The translations under genes were made by a program, and so were the position numbers. DNA of 64,000 bases, taken from assembly GCF_947331435.1 (NCBI RefSeq), contig NZ_CAMZOF010000001.1, forward strand, positions 310,001-374,000, read 5' to 3'. Source of the DNA: Pelagibius sp. Alg239-R121. Lineage in GTDB: Bacteria > Pseudomonadota > Alphaproteobacteria > Kiloniellales > Kiloniellaceae. Every line of letters starts with the position of its first letter. Position 1 is the first letter of the stretch. Positions 21,327 to 33,512 of the stretch are shown here, piece by piece. A model generated the notes under the pieces. It did no database searches and was not told where the DNA came from. It was given only the letters and a program-made list of their open reading frames with translations.

Positions 21327-21449
21327 AACGCCGAAACATCCTGTCGTTCGATCCGCTTTATACTGCAGAAGACGCAGACTGGCATAGCTGATCAACCTAA
21401 TCAATCAGAGGATGTTCTTTACCTTGAACACCGCAGGGCTCGCCCGTTT

Positions 21450-22163
21450 CTAATGCCCTGCCAACTCCATCGCGATTCTATCAGCCGCTTCCGCCGGATC
21501 CTCGGCAGAAGTAATCGGACGTCCGATAACAATATAGTCGGCGCCGATCGACACAGCCTCTGACGGCGTCATAATGCGCTTCTGATCACCCGCGACCGAC
21601 CAAGTTGGACGAATTCCAGGCACGATCAGCTTAAAGTCTGGGCCACAGGCGGCCCGCAACACGGCGATCTCACGTGGCGAACAGACCACACCATCTAATC
21701 CGCAATCCTGCGTCAATGCCGCCAGCCGCTCGACCTGGGCGCTGGCCGGCCCTTGTTGTCCGACCGCCACAAGATCCTCGTCGTCCAGGCTCGTAAGCAC
21801 CGTGACGGCGATAACCAATGGTTTCGGCACAGCAAGTGCCGCTGCTTCCTCCTGCGCAGCTTGGGCGGCAGCCGTCATCATCGCTCTGCCGCCTGAGGCA
21901 TGAACATTGAGGATCTGCGGCTTCATGCGCAGCGATGACCGGACGGCTCCCGCGACGGTGTTTGGAATGTCGTGGAACTTGAGATCCAGGAACAGCGAGT
22001 CGTCCCCTACGAGCTTTCGGACCGCTTCTGGTCCCTGCGCCGTGAAAAACTCCTTGCCGATCTTGATGCCGCCAACACGTCCGGCCACACTGCGCACCAG
22101 GCTCTCTGCACGCGTAAGGTCAGGTGTGTCGATGCCCACGAGGATGCGTTCTTTGGGGTCCAT
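21450..22163 (-). CDS. pyrF: orotidine 5'-phosphate decarboxylase
   Basis: This is the last enzyme of UMP synthesis, which decarboxylates OMP. The catalytic D-x-K-x-x-D array is visible in LDLKFHDIPNT. The phosphate-binding end (GIRPTWSV, then GADYIVIGRPI) is intact. Starting at the ATG at 22163 gives 237 residues, standard for the bacterial family. An upstream in-frame extension to 22235 is not family-like. Confidence 0.97.
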   Translation of the reverse strand: MDPKERILVGIDTPDLTRAESLVRSVAGRVGGIKIGKEFFTAQGPEAVRKLVGDDSLFLDLKFHDIPNTVAGAVRSSLRMKPQILNVHASGGRAMMTAAAQAAQEEAAALAVPKPLVIAVTVLTSLDDEDLVAVGQQGPASAQVERLAALTQDCGLDGVVCSPREIAVLRAACGPDFKLIVPGIRPTWSVAGDQKRIMTPSEAVSIGADYIVIGRPITSAEDPAEAADRIAMELAGH

Positions 22164-22287
22164 TCTCCAATTTCCTCCTGAATCTGCTGATTGTGATGGC
22201 GACAGCTCCTTCTGACGAATTTTGCCTGTCGGCACAACCGAAGATCCGGCTGCGGTCGTCGGGGGAGCAAGACAATTGATAGAATCG

Positions 22288-23223
22288 TTAAGCCCGCTCG
22301 AAGGTCAGTTGCGCCGCAGCAAGATCCTCGATAGCTGTCCCCACAGACTTGAAGAGCGTGATCTGGTCGTAATACCGCCGGCCCGCACGATCACCACGGG
22401 TCATATCAAAGAAATCCCCTGCAATATCCGCGGGGTCAAGCACCCCCTCCTGGATCGGCTGTATCAGATCGCCGGCCTCACCGAGAGCACCCTCACGCGT
22501 ATCGACAAAAATTCTCGACCGCCGGATCACCTCGTCATCACTTTCCCGCATGTCGGGCCGAAAGGCACCCACCAGATCGACATGCTGTCCGGGCCGAAGC
22601 CAACTGCCCCTGACGAGCGGTTCACTGCTTAGGGTCGCGCAAGAGATGATATCCGCACCCTTAACAGCCGCCTCCAGATCGGTGGTGAAATTGACTCGAA
22701 AATCGCGCCGGTTAAGACGCCTGGCAAGCTTCTCTGCTTTTTCGGAATGACGGCCCCAGATCAGAACGTTGCAGAGGGGCCGGACGGTCGCGTGGGCAGT
22801 AATCAGATACGGTGCAAGCGCCCCGGTACCGACCATTAAAAGGCGTTCGCAATCCGGGCGTGAAAGATAACGAGATGCCAGAGCGGAAGCGGCGGCCGTA
22901 CGTTTGACCGTCAGCATAGGACCGTCGATCAGGGCTTTGGGCGATCCCGTCTTGCCGTCGAGGAGCAGATAGGCACCCATCACGGCCGGCAAGCCACGCT
23001 CTGCATTGCTGGGGAACACCGTTGCCAGTTTTACGCCGATACTCTGCCCCGCCTGCCAAGCGGGCATCAGCAGTAACGCAGCCTCGTCGCCGTTTCCATC
23101 CTCCAAGTGATGGTAATGGCGAGGCGGAACGCCGGTCTCGCGCCGAAAGGCCTGACGCAAGCGCTCCACCAAACTGGTGAAGTCCAAGGCCCCTTCAACT
23201 TCGGCAGCAGAAATGATCCGCAT
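22288..23223 (-). CDS. ornithine cyclodeaminase / mu-crystallin family protein
   Basis: This 311-residue NAD(P)-dependent enzyme belongs to the ornithine cyclodeaminase/alanine dehydrogenase/mu-crystallin superfamily. The substrate loop (PSNAERGLPAVMG), the lysine segment TVKRTAAASALA and the Rossmann motif LMVGTGALAPY are visible. The family includes ornithine cyclodeaminase, delta1-pyrroline-2-carboxylate reductase and others, and the substrate cannot be told apart here. It lies between lapA and pyrF, where other alphaproteobacteria often have no gene, so it may be a lineage-specific insertion. Confidence 0.88.
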   Translation of the reverse strand: MRIISAAEVEGALDFTSLVERLRQAFRRETGVPPRHYHHLEDGNGDEAALLLMPAWQAGQSIGVKLATVFPSNAERGLPAVMGAYLLLDGKTGSPKALIDGPMLTVKRTAAASALASRYLSRPDCERLLMVGTGALAPYLITAHATVRPLCNVLIWGRHSEKAEKLARRLNRRDFRVNFTTDLEAAVKGADIISCATLSSEPLVRGSWLRPGQHVDLVGAFRPDMRESDDEVIRRSRIFVDTREGALGEAGDLIQPIQEGVLDPADIAGDFFDMTRGDRAGRRYYDQITLFKSVGTAIEDLAAAQLTFERA

Positions 23224-23247
23224 AAGGCTGTTATTTTGAGCCTTGGG

Positions 23248-23673
23248 TCACGTCCCCGTCAAACGGGCCGCCGCTGTGTCGCTCGACGCTGACGCTGCCT
23301 GTGTTTGAGAGGGAGAGGCGCCGATCTGGAGCGGTGCAGTCCCACCGGAGGCCGCAGCAGCAGACTTGTGTGCCTGGGTGGCAGCCTCGCGTGAGGCCTG
23401 CTGTTTCAGGCTCGCGTTCTCCCGCTTCAGACCAACGGCTTCAAACTCTGCTTTGCGCGCCCGGCGCCTGACCTTTCCGGCAGAGAACCAAAGAACGACG
23501 CCGCCACAGACAAAACCGACAACGAAGGTCAGAAGAATTGCGATATAGAGCTCAAGCGAAAAAGTGCCTTCCAAAGGCCAGAAGCCGAAGGCAACTTCAT
23601 GCAGATTGCTGATCGCGAAGATCACGACGATCACGGTGATCGGCAACGTAATGATCCAGGAAAGATATTTCAC
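23248..23673 (-). CDS. lapA: LapA-domain membrane protein
   Basis: This 141-residue protein has two membrane helices typical of the LapA/DUF1049 domain (about residues 5-23 and 42-66), followed by a basic stretch (GKVRRRARKAEFE) and a helical Ala/Ser-rich tail. In enterobacteria LapA works with LapB to control LpxC turnover and LPS synthesis. No LapB is present here, so only the domain assignment is firm. The position between ihfB and pyrF is common in alphaproteobacteria. Confidence 0.85.
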   Translation of the reverse strand: MKYLSWIITLPITVIVVIFAISNLHEVAFGFWPLEGTFSLELYIAILLTFVVGFVCGGVVLWFSAGKVRRRARKAEFEAVGLKRENASLKQQASREAATQAHKSAAAASGGTAPLQIGASPSQTQAASASSDTAAARLTGT

Positions 23674-24049
23674 ATTGAGCTCGCAGCTGTTGTCCTAGAA
23701 TCCGACCGTCTCGTTCGAAAACGAGATAGAAAGCGAATCGACCTCACTTTGATTACGCGAGATACGATTCACGTTCTTGATCACTTCAATCAAGAGCGAT
23801 CTCACCCTAGCACAGCTCAGTCGGGACATGGAAGCGACCCAACACGACCAGCCAGGCATACCCGAGCCCTACTGCGGAACATACTGGGCGAAGCAAGGTT
23901 CACATATTTCAGCGAAACCACAAAGTGGATCCGGTAAAATATGATCCGGTCTAGAGGGCAATCGGCGGTTTTAAAATAGCAGAGAAAACCAGCACAGAGA
24001 CTGACTCAGTACGCTAAATCACTCGATTGTATGCGCCCGCAGCCAAAAC
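23674..24049. other. 376-base intergenic region between lapA and ihfB
   Basis: No gene is supported. It holds a short perfect hairpin (TCTCGTT, loop CGAA, AACGAGA at 23709-23726) just upstream of lapA on the - strand. The rest is of mixed composition. Some alphaproteobacteria have sppA at this place; no trace of it is seen. Confidence 0.5.
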
Positions 24050-24334
24050 CTAGGATTCGCCGTTGAGCCGCTCCCGGAGCTGTTTGCCGGTTTTGAAGAA
24101 GGGGATGTGTTTCTCTGACACACTGACGGCATCGCCCGTACGCGGATTCCGTCCGACGCGGGCTTCTCTATGCTTCACCGAGAAGGCACCAAACCCGCGG
24201 AGTTCCACCCGATCGCCGCGTGCCAGAGCTTCTGAAATTTCATCGAATATAGTGGTGACGATTCGCTCGACGTCACGATGATATAAATGCGGATTCAGCT
24301 CCGCTATATGCTGAATGAGCTCCGACTTGGTCAT
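24050..24334 (-). CDS. ihfB: integration host factor beta subunit
   Basis: This is a 94-residue HU/IHF-family DNA-bending protein. The signature [21 protein letters not shown] forms the DNA-intercalating arm, with the proline in RNPRTG. The N-terminal [11 protein letters not shown] and the position downstream of rpsA identify it as the beta subunit rather than HU. It acts with IhfA in nucleoid organisation and site-specific recombination. Confidence 0.95.
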   Translation of the reverse strand: MTKSELIQHIAELNPHLYHRDVERIVTTIFDEISEALARGDRVELRGFGAFSVKHREARVGRNPRTGDAVSVSEKHIPFFKTGKQLRERLNGES

Positions 24335-24668
24335 AATGCCCCTTCCCCCTGGCAGGCCATGCGGTTCAAGACCTTGCGCTGATCAAAGCCTCAACGCCCC
24401 ATTTGTCTGTTCAACCGCCAAAGTCTTTATTTTCGACCGTCGTTTCCATTTCTTATGGAGCAACGGAGCCTCGAAAACCGCTTCGGCTCAAGTTCATTGG
24501 ACCAAAGGTTGCCAGAGGGACGCGAAGGCGTCAAGTGTAACCCACTAAGATCAAAGGTTTTTTTGAGCGGCGTAATTAACTAAACGACCGAACGATACAA
24601 AAACGGCCCGGCAATTCCGCCGGGCCGCTTTTTCAGGATCGCAGCGCCGAAGCGCCGGATCGATAGGA
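24335..24668. other. 334-base intergenic region between ihfB and rpsA
   Basis: No coding sequence is supported. It contains the rpsA terminator near its right end. The remaining part upstream of ihfB (- strand) presumably holds the ihfB promoter, but no clear -35/-10 pair was picked out. Confidence 0.5.
24599..24635 (-). terminator. intrinsic terminator after rpsA
   Basis: A GC-rich stem (CGGCCCGGC pairing with GCCGGGCCG, loop AATTCC) is flanked by A and T runs. On the - strand the stem is followed by TTTTTGT, 33 bases after the rpsA stop. The flanking runs make it potentially bidirectional. Confidence 0.9.
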
Positions 24669-26525
24669 TCAGGCCTTTTCGCTGCCTTCGGTTGCTTCGC
24701 CCGTATCGGCTGCGGCATCCTCGGCCACGGCTTCTTCGGAGGGAGCTTCCTCTGCCTCGGCCTCGGCGGCCTCGGACTTGGCAGCAGCCTTCTTGGCCGG
24801 CTTGGGCTCTTCAGTGTCGCGACCTTCAGCCGCCTTAGAAAGAGCCGCACCTAGAATATCGCCCAGGCTGGCGCCGGATTCGGTCGAACCGTAATCCGCC
24901 ATCGCCTGTTTCTCTTCCTCGGCTTCACGCTGCTTGATGGAAAGCGAGATCTTGCGGGTCTTGCTGTCGATCGTTGTGATCTTGGCATCGACCTTTTCGC
25001 CAACCGCAAAGCGGTCTGGACGTTGTTCGCTGCGATCGCGCGACAGTTCGGCCTTGCGGATGAAGCCAAGCGCACCGTCGGCGAGCTGCACTTCGATACC
25101 ACCGTCGGTGATCTGATGGACGGTCACCGTCACCACATCGCCCTTTTTGATGTTCTGGGTCGAACCGGCGAAAGGATCGTCGCCCAGCTGCTTGATACCG
25201 AGGCTGATGCGTTCCTTGTCGACATCGACATCCAGAACCTTGACCTTGACCATCGCACCCTTCTCGTAGGACTTGACGGCTTCTTCACCGGACAGGTTCC
25301 AGTCCAGATCGGACAGATGAACCATACCGTCGATCTCGCCAGGCAGACCTACGAACAGACCGAACTCGGTGATGTTCTTGATCTCGCCCTCGATCTCGCT
25401 GCCCGTCGGATAGTTGTCGACGAAGGCATCCCAAGGATTGGAGCCACACTGCTTCAGACCAAGGCTGATACGGCGCTTCTGCTCGTCCACGTCGAGAACC
25501 ATAACCTCGACTTCCTGGCTGGTCGAAACGATCTTGCCAGGGTGGATGTTCTTCTTGGTCCAACTCATCTCGGAAACGTGGACCAGACCCTCGATACCGG
25601 GCTCGAGCTCGACGAACGCACCGTAGTCGGTGATGTTGGTCACGCGGCCGACAAACTTGGCACCCATCGGGTATTTGGCCGAGACGCCTTCCCAGGGATC
25701 GGCTTCAAGCTGCTTCATGCCCAGGCTGATGCGCTGGGTTTCGGCGTTGAAGCGAATGACCTGAACGTCGACCTGCTGGCCGATGGCAAGGGCTTCGGTC
25801 GGATGGTTGATGCGCTTCCAAGAGATGTCGGTAACGTGCAGCAGACCATCGACACCGCCAAGATCGACGAAAGCGCCGTAATCGGTGATGTTCTTGACCA
25901 CGCCCTGCAAAACCTGGCCTTCCTTGAGGTTCGCAACCAGTTCCGAACGCTGTTCGGCGCGGGTTTCCTCTAGGACGGCGCGGCGTGAGACAACGATGTT
26001 GCCGCGGGCGCGATCCATTTTCAGGATCTGGAAAGGTTGTGGGGTACCCATGAGGGGCGAAACGTCGCGAACCGGGCGGATGTCGACCTGACTGCCGGGC
26101 AGGAAGGCCACAGCGCCGGAGAGATCGACGGTGAAACCACCTTTGACACGTCCGAAGATGACGCCGTTCACGCGCTCATTGTCGTTAAAGGCTTTCTCAA
26201 GCTGGGTCCAGGCTTCTTCGCGCTTGGCTTTTTCGCGCGAGATCATGGCCTCGCCGAACTTGTTCTCCATCCGCTCGAGGTAAACCTCGACGTCGTCACC
26301 AACCTTCAGCTCGGGAACCTTCCCGGCTTCGGAGAATTCTTTCAGGGCAACGCGGCCTTCCGATTTCAGGCCAACGTCGACCATGACGGAATCGCTGTCC
26401 ATCGAGACGATGGTGCCTTTTAGAACGGTGCCCTCAAGGCTTGGGATGGTGCCGAGGGATTCTTCAAGAAGTGCTGCGAAGCTTTCCTTCGCTGGTGTCG
26501 GGGTTTCTACGGCTGCTTCAGCCAT
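24669..26525 (-). CDS. rpsA: 30S ribosomal protein S1
   Basis: This 618-residue protein has six consecutive S1 (OB-fold) RNA-binding repeats spread from about residue 30 to 530. Repeats 3-6 show the typical GxxxxITDYGAFVxL and GLVHVSEMSW motifs. It brings mRNA to the 30S subunit. The last 80 residues or so are a low-complexity Ala/Glu tail (AAAKSEAAEAEAEE), as seen in alphaproteobacterial S1. The gene follows cmk with a 265-base leader and is closed by a strong terminator. Confidence 0.98.
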   Translation of the reverse strand: MAEAAVETPTPAKESFAALLEESLGTIPSLEGTVLKGTIVSMDSDSVMVDVGLKSEGRVALKEFSEAGKVPELKVGDDVEVYLERMENKFGEAMISREKAKREEAWTQLEKAFNDNERVNGVIFGRVKGGFTVDLSGAVAFLPGSQVDIRPVRDVSPLMGTPQPFQILKMDRARGNIVVSRRAVLEETRAEQRSELVANLKEGQVLQGVVKNITDYGAFVDLGGVDGLLHVTDISWKRINHPTEALAIGQQVDVQVIRFNAETQRISLGMKQLEADPWEGVSAKYPMGAKFVGRVTNITDYGAFVELEPGIEGLVHVSEMSWTKKNIHPGKIVSTSQEVEVMVLDVDEQKRRISLGLKQCGSNPWDAFVDNYPTGSEIEGEIKNITEFGLFVGLPGEIDGMVHLSDLDWNLSGEEAVKSYEKGAMVKVKVLDVDVDKERISLGIKQLGDDPFAGSTQNIKKGDVVTVTVHQITDGGIEVQLADGALGFIRKAELSRDRSEQRPDRFAVGEKVDAKITTIDSKTRKISLSIKQREAEEEKQAMADYGSTESGASLGDILGAALSKAAEGRDTEEPKPAKKAAAKSEAAEAEAEEAPSEEAVAEDAAADTGEATEGSEKA

Positions 26526-26790
26526 GTGTTAAAGTCCTTTCAAGTCGCACTATTCGGGCCGGCCGGTTGACTCCGGCGGTCTTCCCGGGACCATCCCGGG
26601 CTTACAATTATGTCGTTCGGCCTCACGGCAACTCCCGGCCCACGGGAGACCGCGCTGTCGGCAAACGACCGAAAGGCGGCACGGCTCCAGCCGAATTACC
26701 GCCCTCTTAACTCTCACCGCTTTCTAGAACCGCCAGTTGAGCCTTTTTAAGCCTTCCCACGGTAATAACGGCACTTGGCAAACACCGGCG
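26526..26790 (-). promoter_or_regulatory. rpsA leader region with GC-rich hairpins
   Basis: The region between cmk and rpsA holds a perfect 7-bp hairpin (CCCGGGA, loop CCA, TCCCGGG at 26584-26600) and a second GC-rich structure (GGGCCGGCCGG at 26555-26565 with CTCCGGCGG nearby). No T-run follows, so these are more likely leader structures than terminators. S1 genes are often autoregulated through leader RNA, but no named family was recognised. Confidence 0.4.
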
Positions 26791-29182
<2,392 letters not shown>

Positions 29183-29533
29183 GTGGCCAAGCCGGAATGG
29201 GGACTAAAGCGCGTTTGCCAGAGTTGCAGCGCGAAATTCTATGATATGCAGCGCAATCCGATTGCCTGCCCGAAATGTGGTGCCAGCTTTGACCCGGATG
29301 CCTTATTGAAATCCAGGCGCCCGCGGCCGGCAGCGGCCAAGCCGGTGCCGAAGGAAGTCGTCAAGAAACCAGTCGAGAATGAAGACGACGTGCTTTTGGC
29401 CGATGACGACGACGACGGCGTCGATGCGGTCGAAGACGACGACGACGATGCAGTCCTGGCCAACACCGACGATCTCGAGGGAGATTCGGATCTGGCCGAC
29501 GTCGTCGTCGAAAACAAGGATGAGGAACGCTAG
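29183..29533 (+). CDS. TIGR02300 (FYDLN acid) family protein
   Basis: This small protein of about 116 residues has an N-terminal zinc-ribbon-like part (CQSC, KFYDMQRNPIACPKC) followed by a very acidic tail rich in Asp and Glu. It matches the alphaproteobacterial FYDLN acid-domain family, whose function is unknown. The GTG at 29183 is chosen because GGAGG at 29171-29175 lies seven bases upstream and because the family begins with AKPEWG. An in-frame ATG at 29132 would add 17 unrelated residues. It often sits next to aroA and a tRNA-Ala gene, as here. Confidence 0.9.
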   Translation: MAKPEWGLKRVCQSCSAKFYDMQRNPIACPKCGASFDPDALLKSRRPRPAAAKPVPKEVVKKPVENEDDVLLADDDDDGVDAVEDDDDDAVLANTDDLEGDSDLADVVVENKDEER

Positions 29534-29784
29534 CGTCCGGTTGCACTTTTGGCGGCAATGCTCAGCCGCTTTACTAACTGCTGTGACGTTAGGTTTCTGC
29601 TCAAGGCAATGGGCGCGTAAGCAGCTCATCCTGCAGGCGCTGAAATCGGGAAACGCTTCGTCGACCAGTTAGGTTTTCGTTAGCTATTTTTCCCTTGCCT
29701 TGATCCGGGCAGGCACATATCTTCCCGCCGTTCGCGCAGACCGCACAGGCGGCGAAGCTTTGATTTCCAAAGCGCGACAGAGAT

Positions 29785-30314
<530 letters not shown>

Positions 30315-31180
30315 TGTCCGTCATCATATAGTTTGAGACAGAAGGCGTTTTGACTTTGAGGAGTCATCGCTCATCTGGGTTTAGTTAAGCAGCGGCCTTA
30401 GCGTGCTGCAAGCGCCTCGACTTCATAGTTTTCCTTTTTATCTTCTCGCGTTCAAGCAAGATTGTGTGGCCTCGGCCTGTGTAAACGTCGGCGGGTGTGA
30501 CGTTGTTCAGGCTCTCGTGGTATCGCTGGTGGTTGTAATGCCCAACGAAGGCAGCGATATGGGCTTCGAGATCACCAGGTAGGAAGTAGTTTTCTAGCAG
30601 GATGCAGTTCTTCATCGTCTGATGCCATCGCTCGATCTTGCCCTGTGTTTGCGGATGATAGGGCGCGCCGCGTGTGTGCGTCATGCCTTTGTCTTCTAGA
30701 TATTCAGCGAGATCTCCGGAGATGTAGCATGGGCCATTATCTGACAGCAGGCGGGGGCGATGCACCACATTTACCTGATCCAACCCAGTTGCCTCCAGAG
30801 CTTGATTTAACGTGCCCTGAACGTCTGATGCGGCCATTCCGGTGCAGAGCTTCCAAGTGATGATGTAGCGACTGTAGTCATCCAAGATCGTGCTGAGGTA
30901 GAACCAACCCCAACCGATGACCTTGAGATAAGTGAAGTCAGTCTGCCAAAATTGATTGGGTGCTGTGGTCTTATCGCGGAACTCGTTCGCCGATTTCATA
31001 ACAATGAATGCTGGGCTGGTGATCAAATCATGAGACCTCAGAAGCCTGTAAACACTGGCCTCAGAGACGAAGTAGCTGCGCTCGTCGGTGAATGTCACAG
31101 CCAGTTCCCGTGGGCTCAGTTCTGGCCGCGCCAATGCCATATCCAACATTGCCTGGCGCACCGTGTTGCGGTCTCGCACC
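30315..31180 (-). mobile_element. IS3-family insertion sequence remnant
   Basis: The segment contains the distal part of an IS3-family transposase. One plausible intact terminus is at 30315 (+ strand TGTCCGTCATCATATAG), which starts with the TG typical of IS3 ends. The other end, with the first ORF and the left terminal repeat, is missing. The break falls near 31178-31190, next to an orphan terminator hairpin. Confidence 0.75.
30385..31179 (-). pseudogene. 5'-truncated IS3-family transposase (DDE domain)
   Basis: This frame of 264 codons carries the full rve-type integrase core. The three acidic residues are in QTDFTYLK, LSDNGPCY and GKIERWHQTMKN. The N-terminal end begins at a GTG within the family block that precedes ELSPRELAVTFTDE, and the helix-turn-helix part that should precede it is missing. 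A stop codon lies a few codons upstream in the hairpin sequence, so the full enzyme cannot be made. The remainder is uninterrupted, which suggests a recent truncation. Confidence 0.88.
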
Positions 31181-31214
31181 CAACCCCGCGTTTACGCGGG
31201 GTTTTTTATTGGGT
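31178..31214 (+). terminator. orphan intrinsic terminator at the IS junction
   Basis: A perfect stem CCCCGCG/CGCGGGG with loop TTTA is followed by six T, and is enclosed by a second inverted repeat ACCCAA/TTGGGT. The T-run shows it terminates + strand transcription, yet no + strand gene remains to its left. It probably belonged to a gene removed when the IS region was rearranged. Confidence 0.75.
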
Positions 31215-31270
31215 CGCTCGGCGATGGCCAAGGGTGCATGCGCAACCCGTGTTTGGAAAGGAAGGTCGGC

Positions 31271-31685
31271 ATGAAACAACAAGGAAACACTTGTGAAGAC
31301 AGGATCGAACGGCACCTCAAGTACCGCATCGAAGACCTGCAGAGGCTCTGGCGGTCATATTGTGCGGGAGAGGAAAGCGCGGATGGAGAAAACATCTGCG
31401 AGTACGGTCTGGGTTTCGATTATGTCGCGCCGCACACCTTCAAGGATCAACGGGAAGGCTATTTCCGCTACCAGCTTTCGTATGGCGGCCCTTCCGACGA
31501 ATTCAGGTTTTTCACAAACCCTGACTTTTTCTTGCCACCGCATCGAGTATTGGTTTCTCGACTGGTTTGCTGGCGCCCACCGCACCCTAAGCGGCAGCGA
31601 CGAGGCTTTGCTCTGCGAACTCTGGGACTGGTTCCGGGAGTGCGGATTAGCGCAAGACGCCTTTGAAAAGGCCAAACAAGTCTAG
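31271..31685 (+). pseudogene. frameshifted plasmid-type protein of unknown function
   Basis: The frame starting ATG at 31271 reads well through YGLGFDYVAPHTF and GGPSDEFRFFTNPD, then turns into unlikely sequence. The +1-shifted frame continues with CHRIEYWFLDWFAGAHRTL and ends at 31685. Removing one T from the run of five at 31526-31530 joins the two into a single sensible protein of about 137 residues. I recall similar proteins on plasmids and in ICEs near ParB-like genes, but they have no known role. It is either a true frameshift mutation or a homopolymer read error. Confidence 0.75.
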
Positions 31686-31774
31686 CCGGAATGCAGCGCC
31701 GAGCGGTTCTCATCCCTGACCGCTCCACGGTGCAATCCCGCATCACTCAAACCTCTCAAAAAAGGAGAAACAAA

Positions 31775-33487
31775 ATGACTATTGAAATGATCCCCCTTAC
31801 TAAACTGCGTCCTTCATTGGACAATCCGCGCAAGCAATTCGACGAGGAAACGATTGCAGGCCTCGCACAAAGCATCAAGACAGATGGCCTGTTGCAAAAC
31901 CTTGTCGCGGCAAAACCGGAGGGGCGCAAACGCATCTACCCGATTATCAGCGGTGAGCGACGTTACCGCGCCTTATCGCTACTGGTGGAAAACGGCGATT
32001 TTCCAAAAGATGTCTCCGTGCCCGTGGAAGTGCGCGAGTCTCTTTCTGATTCGGATATCCTGCGTATCGCAGCAGTCGAAAACATCCAGCGGGAAGATCT
32101 TTCGCCGTTGGAAGAAGCTGATGCTATCCAAACGCTGGCGGAACACGGCGAATGTCTTGACGAGATTGCCGCGCAAACCGGATTGTCCGAACGCACTATC
32201 CAACGCCGTCTTGTCCTGCTTGGTCTCAGTGATGCCACGAAGGCGGCATTGAGTGACAAGCGTATCTCATTGTCACAGGCCGAAGCCCTCAGCCTTGGCA
32301 GTCACAGCGAACAGGACGGGTTACTGGATCAGGTGATTAAAGGCTGGTACTCGGCGCCGTCCGACATCAAAGGCCGTTTGATTGGCCAGGCTCCCAGCAT
32401 GGCGCAAGCGATCTTCCCCAAGGAAGACTACAAAGGGTCACTGACAACCGATCTGTTTGGTGAAGACGAAACCTCTTACTTCGATGATGCCGATGAGTTC
32501 TTCCGTCTGCAAAAAACGTCCGCCGAGAGCCTTGTTGCAGAGTATGAGCAAAGTCACGACTGGGCGGAATTCATCGAGGGCAGGTTTTCATCGCTTGAAT
32601 ACCGCGAGGCCGGGGAGGGCGAGTCCGGCGGTGTGGTGGTGCAACTGTGCCCGAGCGGAAAGGTCGAGATACATGACGGGCTGATCCGTAAATCCATCGA
32701 TGCTTCTGTCTCGAGGGCGCTGAACACCAAAGCGACCTATGCCAAACCCGTCTGCGAATACTTCGCCATGCGCAAAAGCGCCACCTTGCAAACCGAGTTG
32801 CTCTCCCATCGGCGCAAGGCCAAGGAGATCGGTGTGGTTACGATGATGTTGCAGTGCGCGGTTCACGGCTGCTACGACTATCTGGCAAACAGTGACGGGG
32901 ATGACGCTTACATCAGTGCCATCGAAGCTGAAGCGGCTGCTTTATTGGATCTACTCGGTGAGGATACACACGGTCAGGACGCATTCAATACCCTGTTCGG
33001 CCTCGGTTATTCGAAGGCACAGGCATACGAATGTATTCAGCGGCTTGACGATGATGGGCTTGACCGCCTGTTTGCCTTCTTCTCGCTGGTTCGGTTCGGA
33101 CAGGAAGATTGCGACAGGCTTGATACCAACAAAGAGAGTCTCTTCAACCGCGTTGCAGGTGACATCGGTATCGATATGCGTAAGCACTGGGTTCCCGATG
33201 CATGGTTCCTCAGCCGCAGAACCATGACCCAGCTTCAAGCCATACTCCGTGACAGCGGGTTATCCCGTCTGTTTGGCAATGGAAACGGCTATAAGAAATC
33301 GGAACTGGTGCCCATGATGGTGCGCTACTTCTGCAAGGTGCGGAATATGCCCTCGCCCCAGCCTGACCAGCTGCAGGCGCGCGACTGGCTTCCCGAAGCG
33401 ATGCAGTTTCCCGCCATTGACCCGGACGCTGAGCCTGCGCAAAGCGAAGCGGAGGAAAGCGCCGACGATCTTACCGAGGCCGCATAG
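31775..33487 (+). CDS. plasmid-type ParB/RepB/Spo0J-family protein
   Basis: The N-terminal ParB domain (about residues 5-100) shows IPLTKLRPSLDNPRKQFDE, the arginine-rich SGERRYRALSL motif and ENIQREDLSPLEEA. A central helix-turn-helix follows (AAQTGLSERTIQRRL). The remaining 350 residues or so are not recognised and are typical of long plasmid ParB-like proteins. At 570 residues it is much longer than chromosomal ParB. There is no parA beside it and no parS was identified. The start at 31775 is supported by AAAGGAG at 31761-31767. It may act in maintenance or in regulation of the island. Confidence 0.88.
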   Translation: MTIEMIPLTKLRPSLDNPRKQFDEETIAGLAQSIKTDGLLQNLVAAKPEGRKRIYPIISGERRYRALSLLVENGDFPKDVSVPVEVRESLSDSDILRIAAVENIQREDLSPLEEADAIQTLAEHGECLDEIAAQTGLSERTIQRRLVLLGLSDATKAALSDKRISLSQAEALSLGSHSEQDGLLDQVIKGWYSAPSDIKGRLIGQAPSMAQAIFPKEDYKGSLTTDLFGEDETSYFDDADEFFRLQKTSAESLVAEYEQSHDWAEFIEGRFSSLEYREAGEGESGGVVVQLCPSGKVEIHDGLIRKSIDASVSRALNTKATYAKPVCEYFAMRKSATLQTELLSHRRKAKEIGVVTMMLQCAVHGCYDYLANSDGDDAYISAIEAEAAALLDLLGEDTHGQDAFNTLFGLGYSKAQAYECIQRLDDDGLDRLFAFFSLVRFGQEDCDRLDTNKESLFNRVAGDIGIDMRKHWVPDAWFLSRRTMTQLQAILRDSGLSRLFGNGNGYKKSELVPMMVRYFCKVRNMPSPQPDQLQARDWLPEAMQFPAIDPDAEPAQSEAEESADDLTEAA

Positions 33488-33512
33488 CGCGATCTCAATA
33501 AAGCTCAAAGGA

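Noticed and set aside
25023-25973. 316-codon frame on the + strand within rpsA
   Set aside because: It is antisense to the S1 repeats and its repeats mirror theirs; no ribosome-binding site or family sequence.
26584-26600. CCCGGGA hairpin as a terminator of cmk
   Set aside because: No T-run follows on either strand, so intrinsic termination is unlikely.
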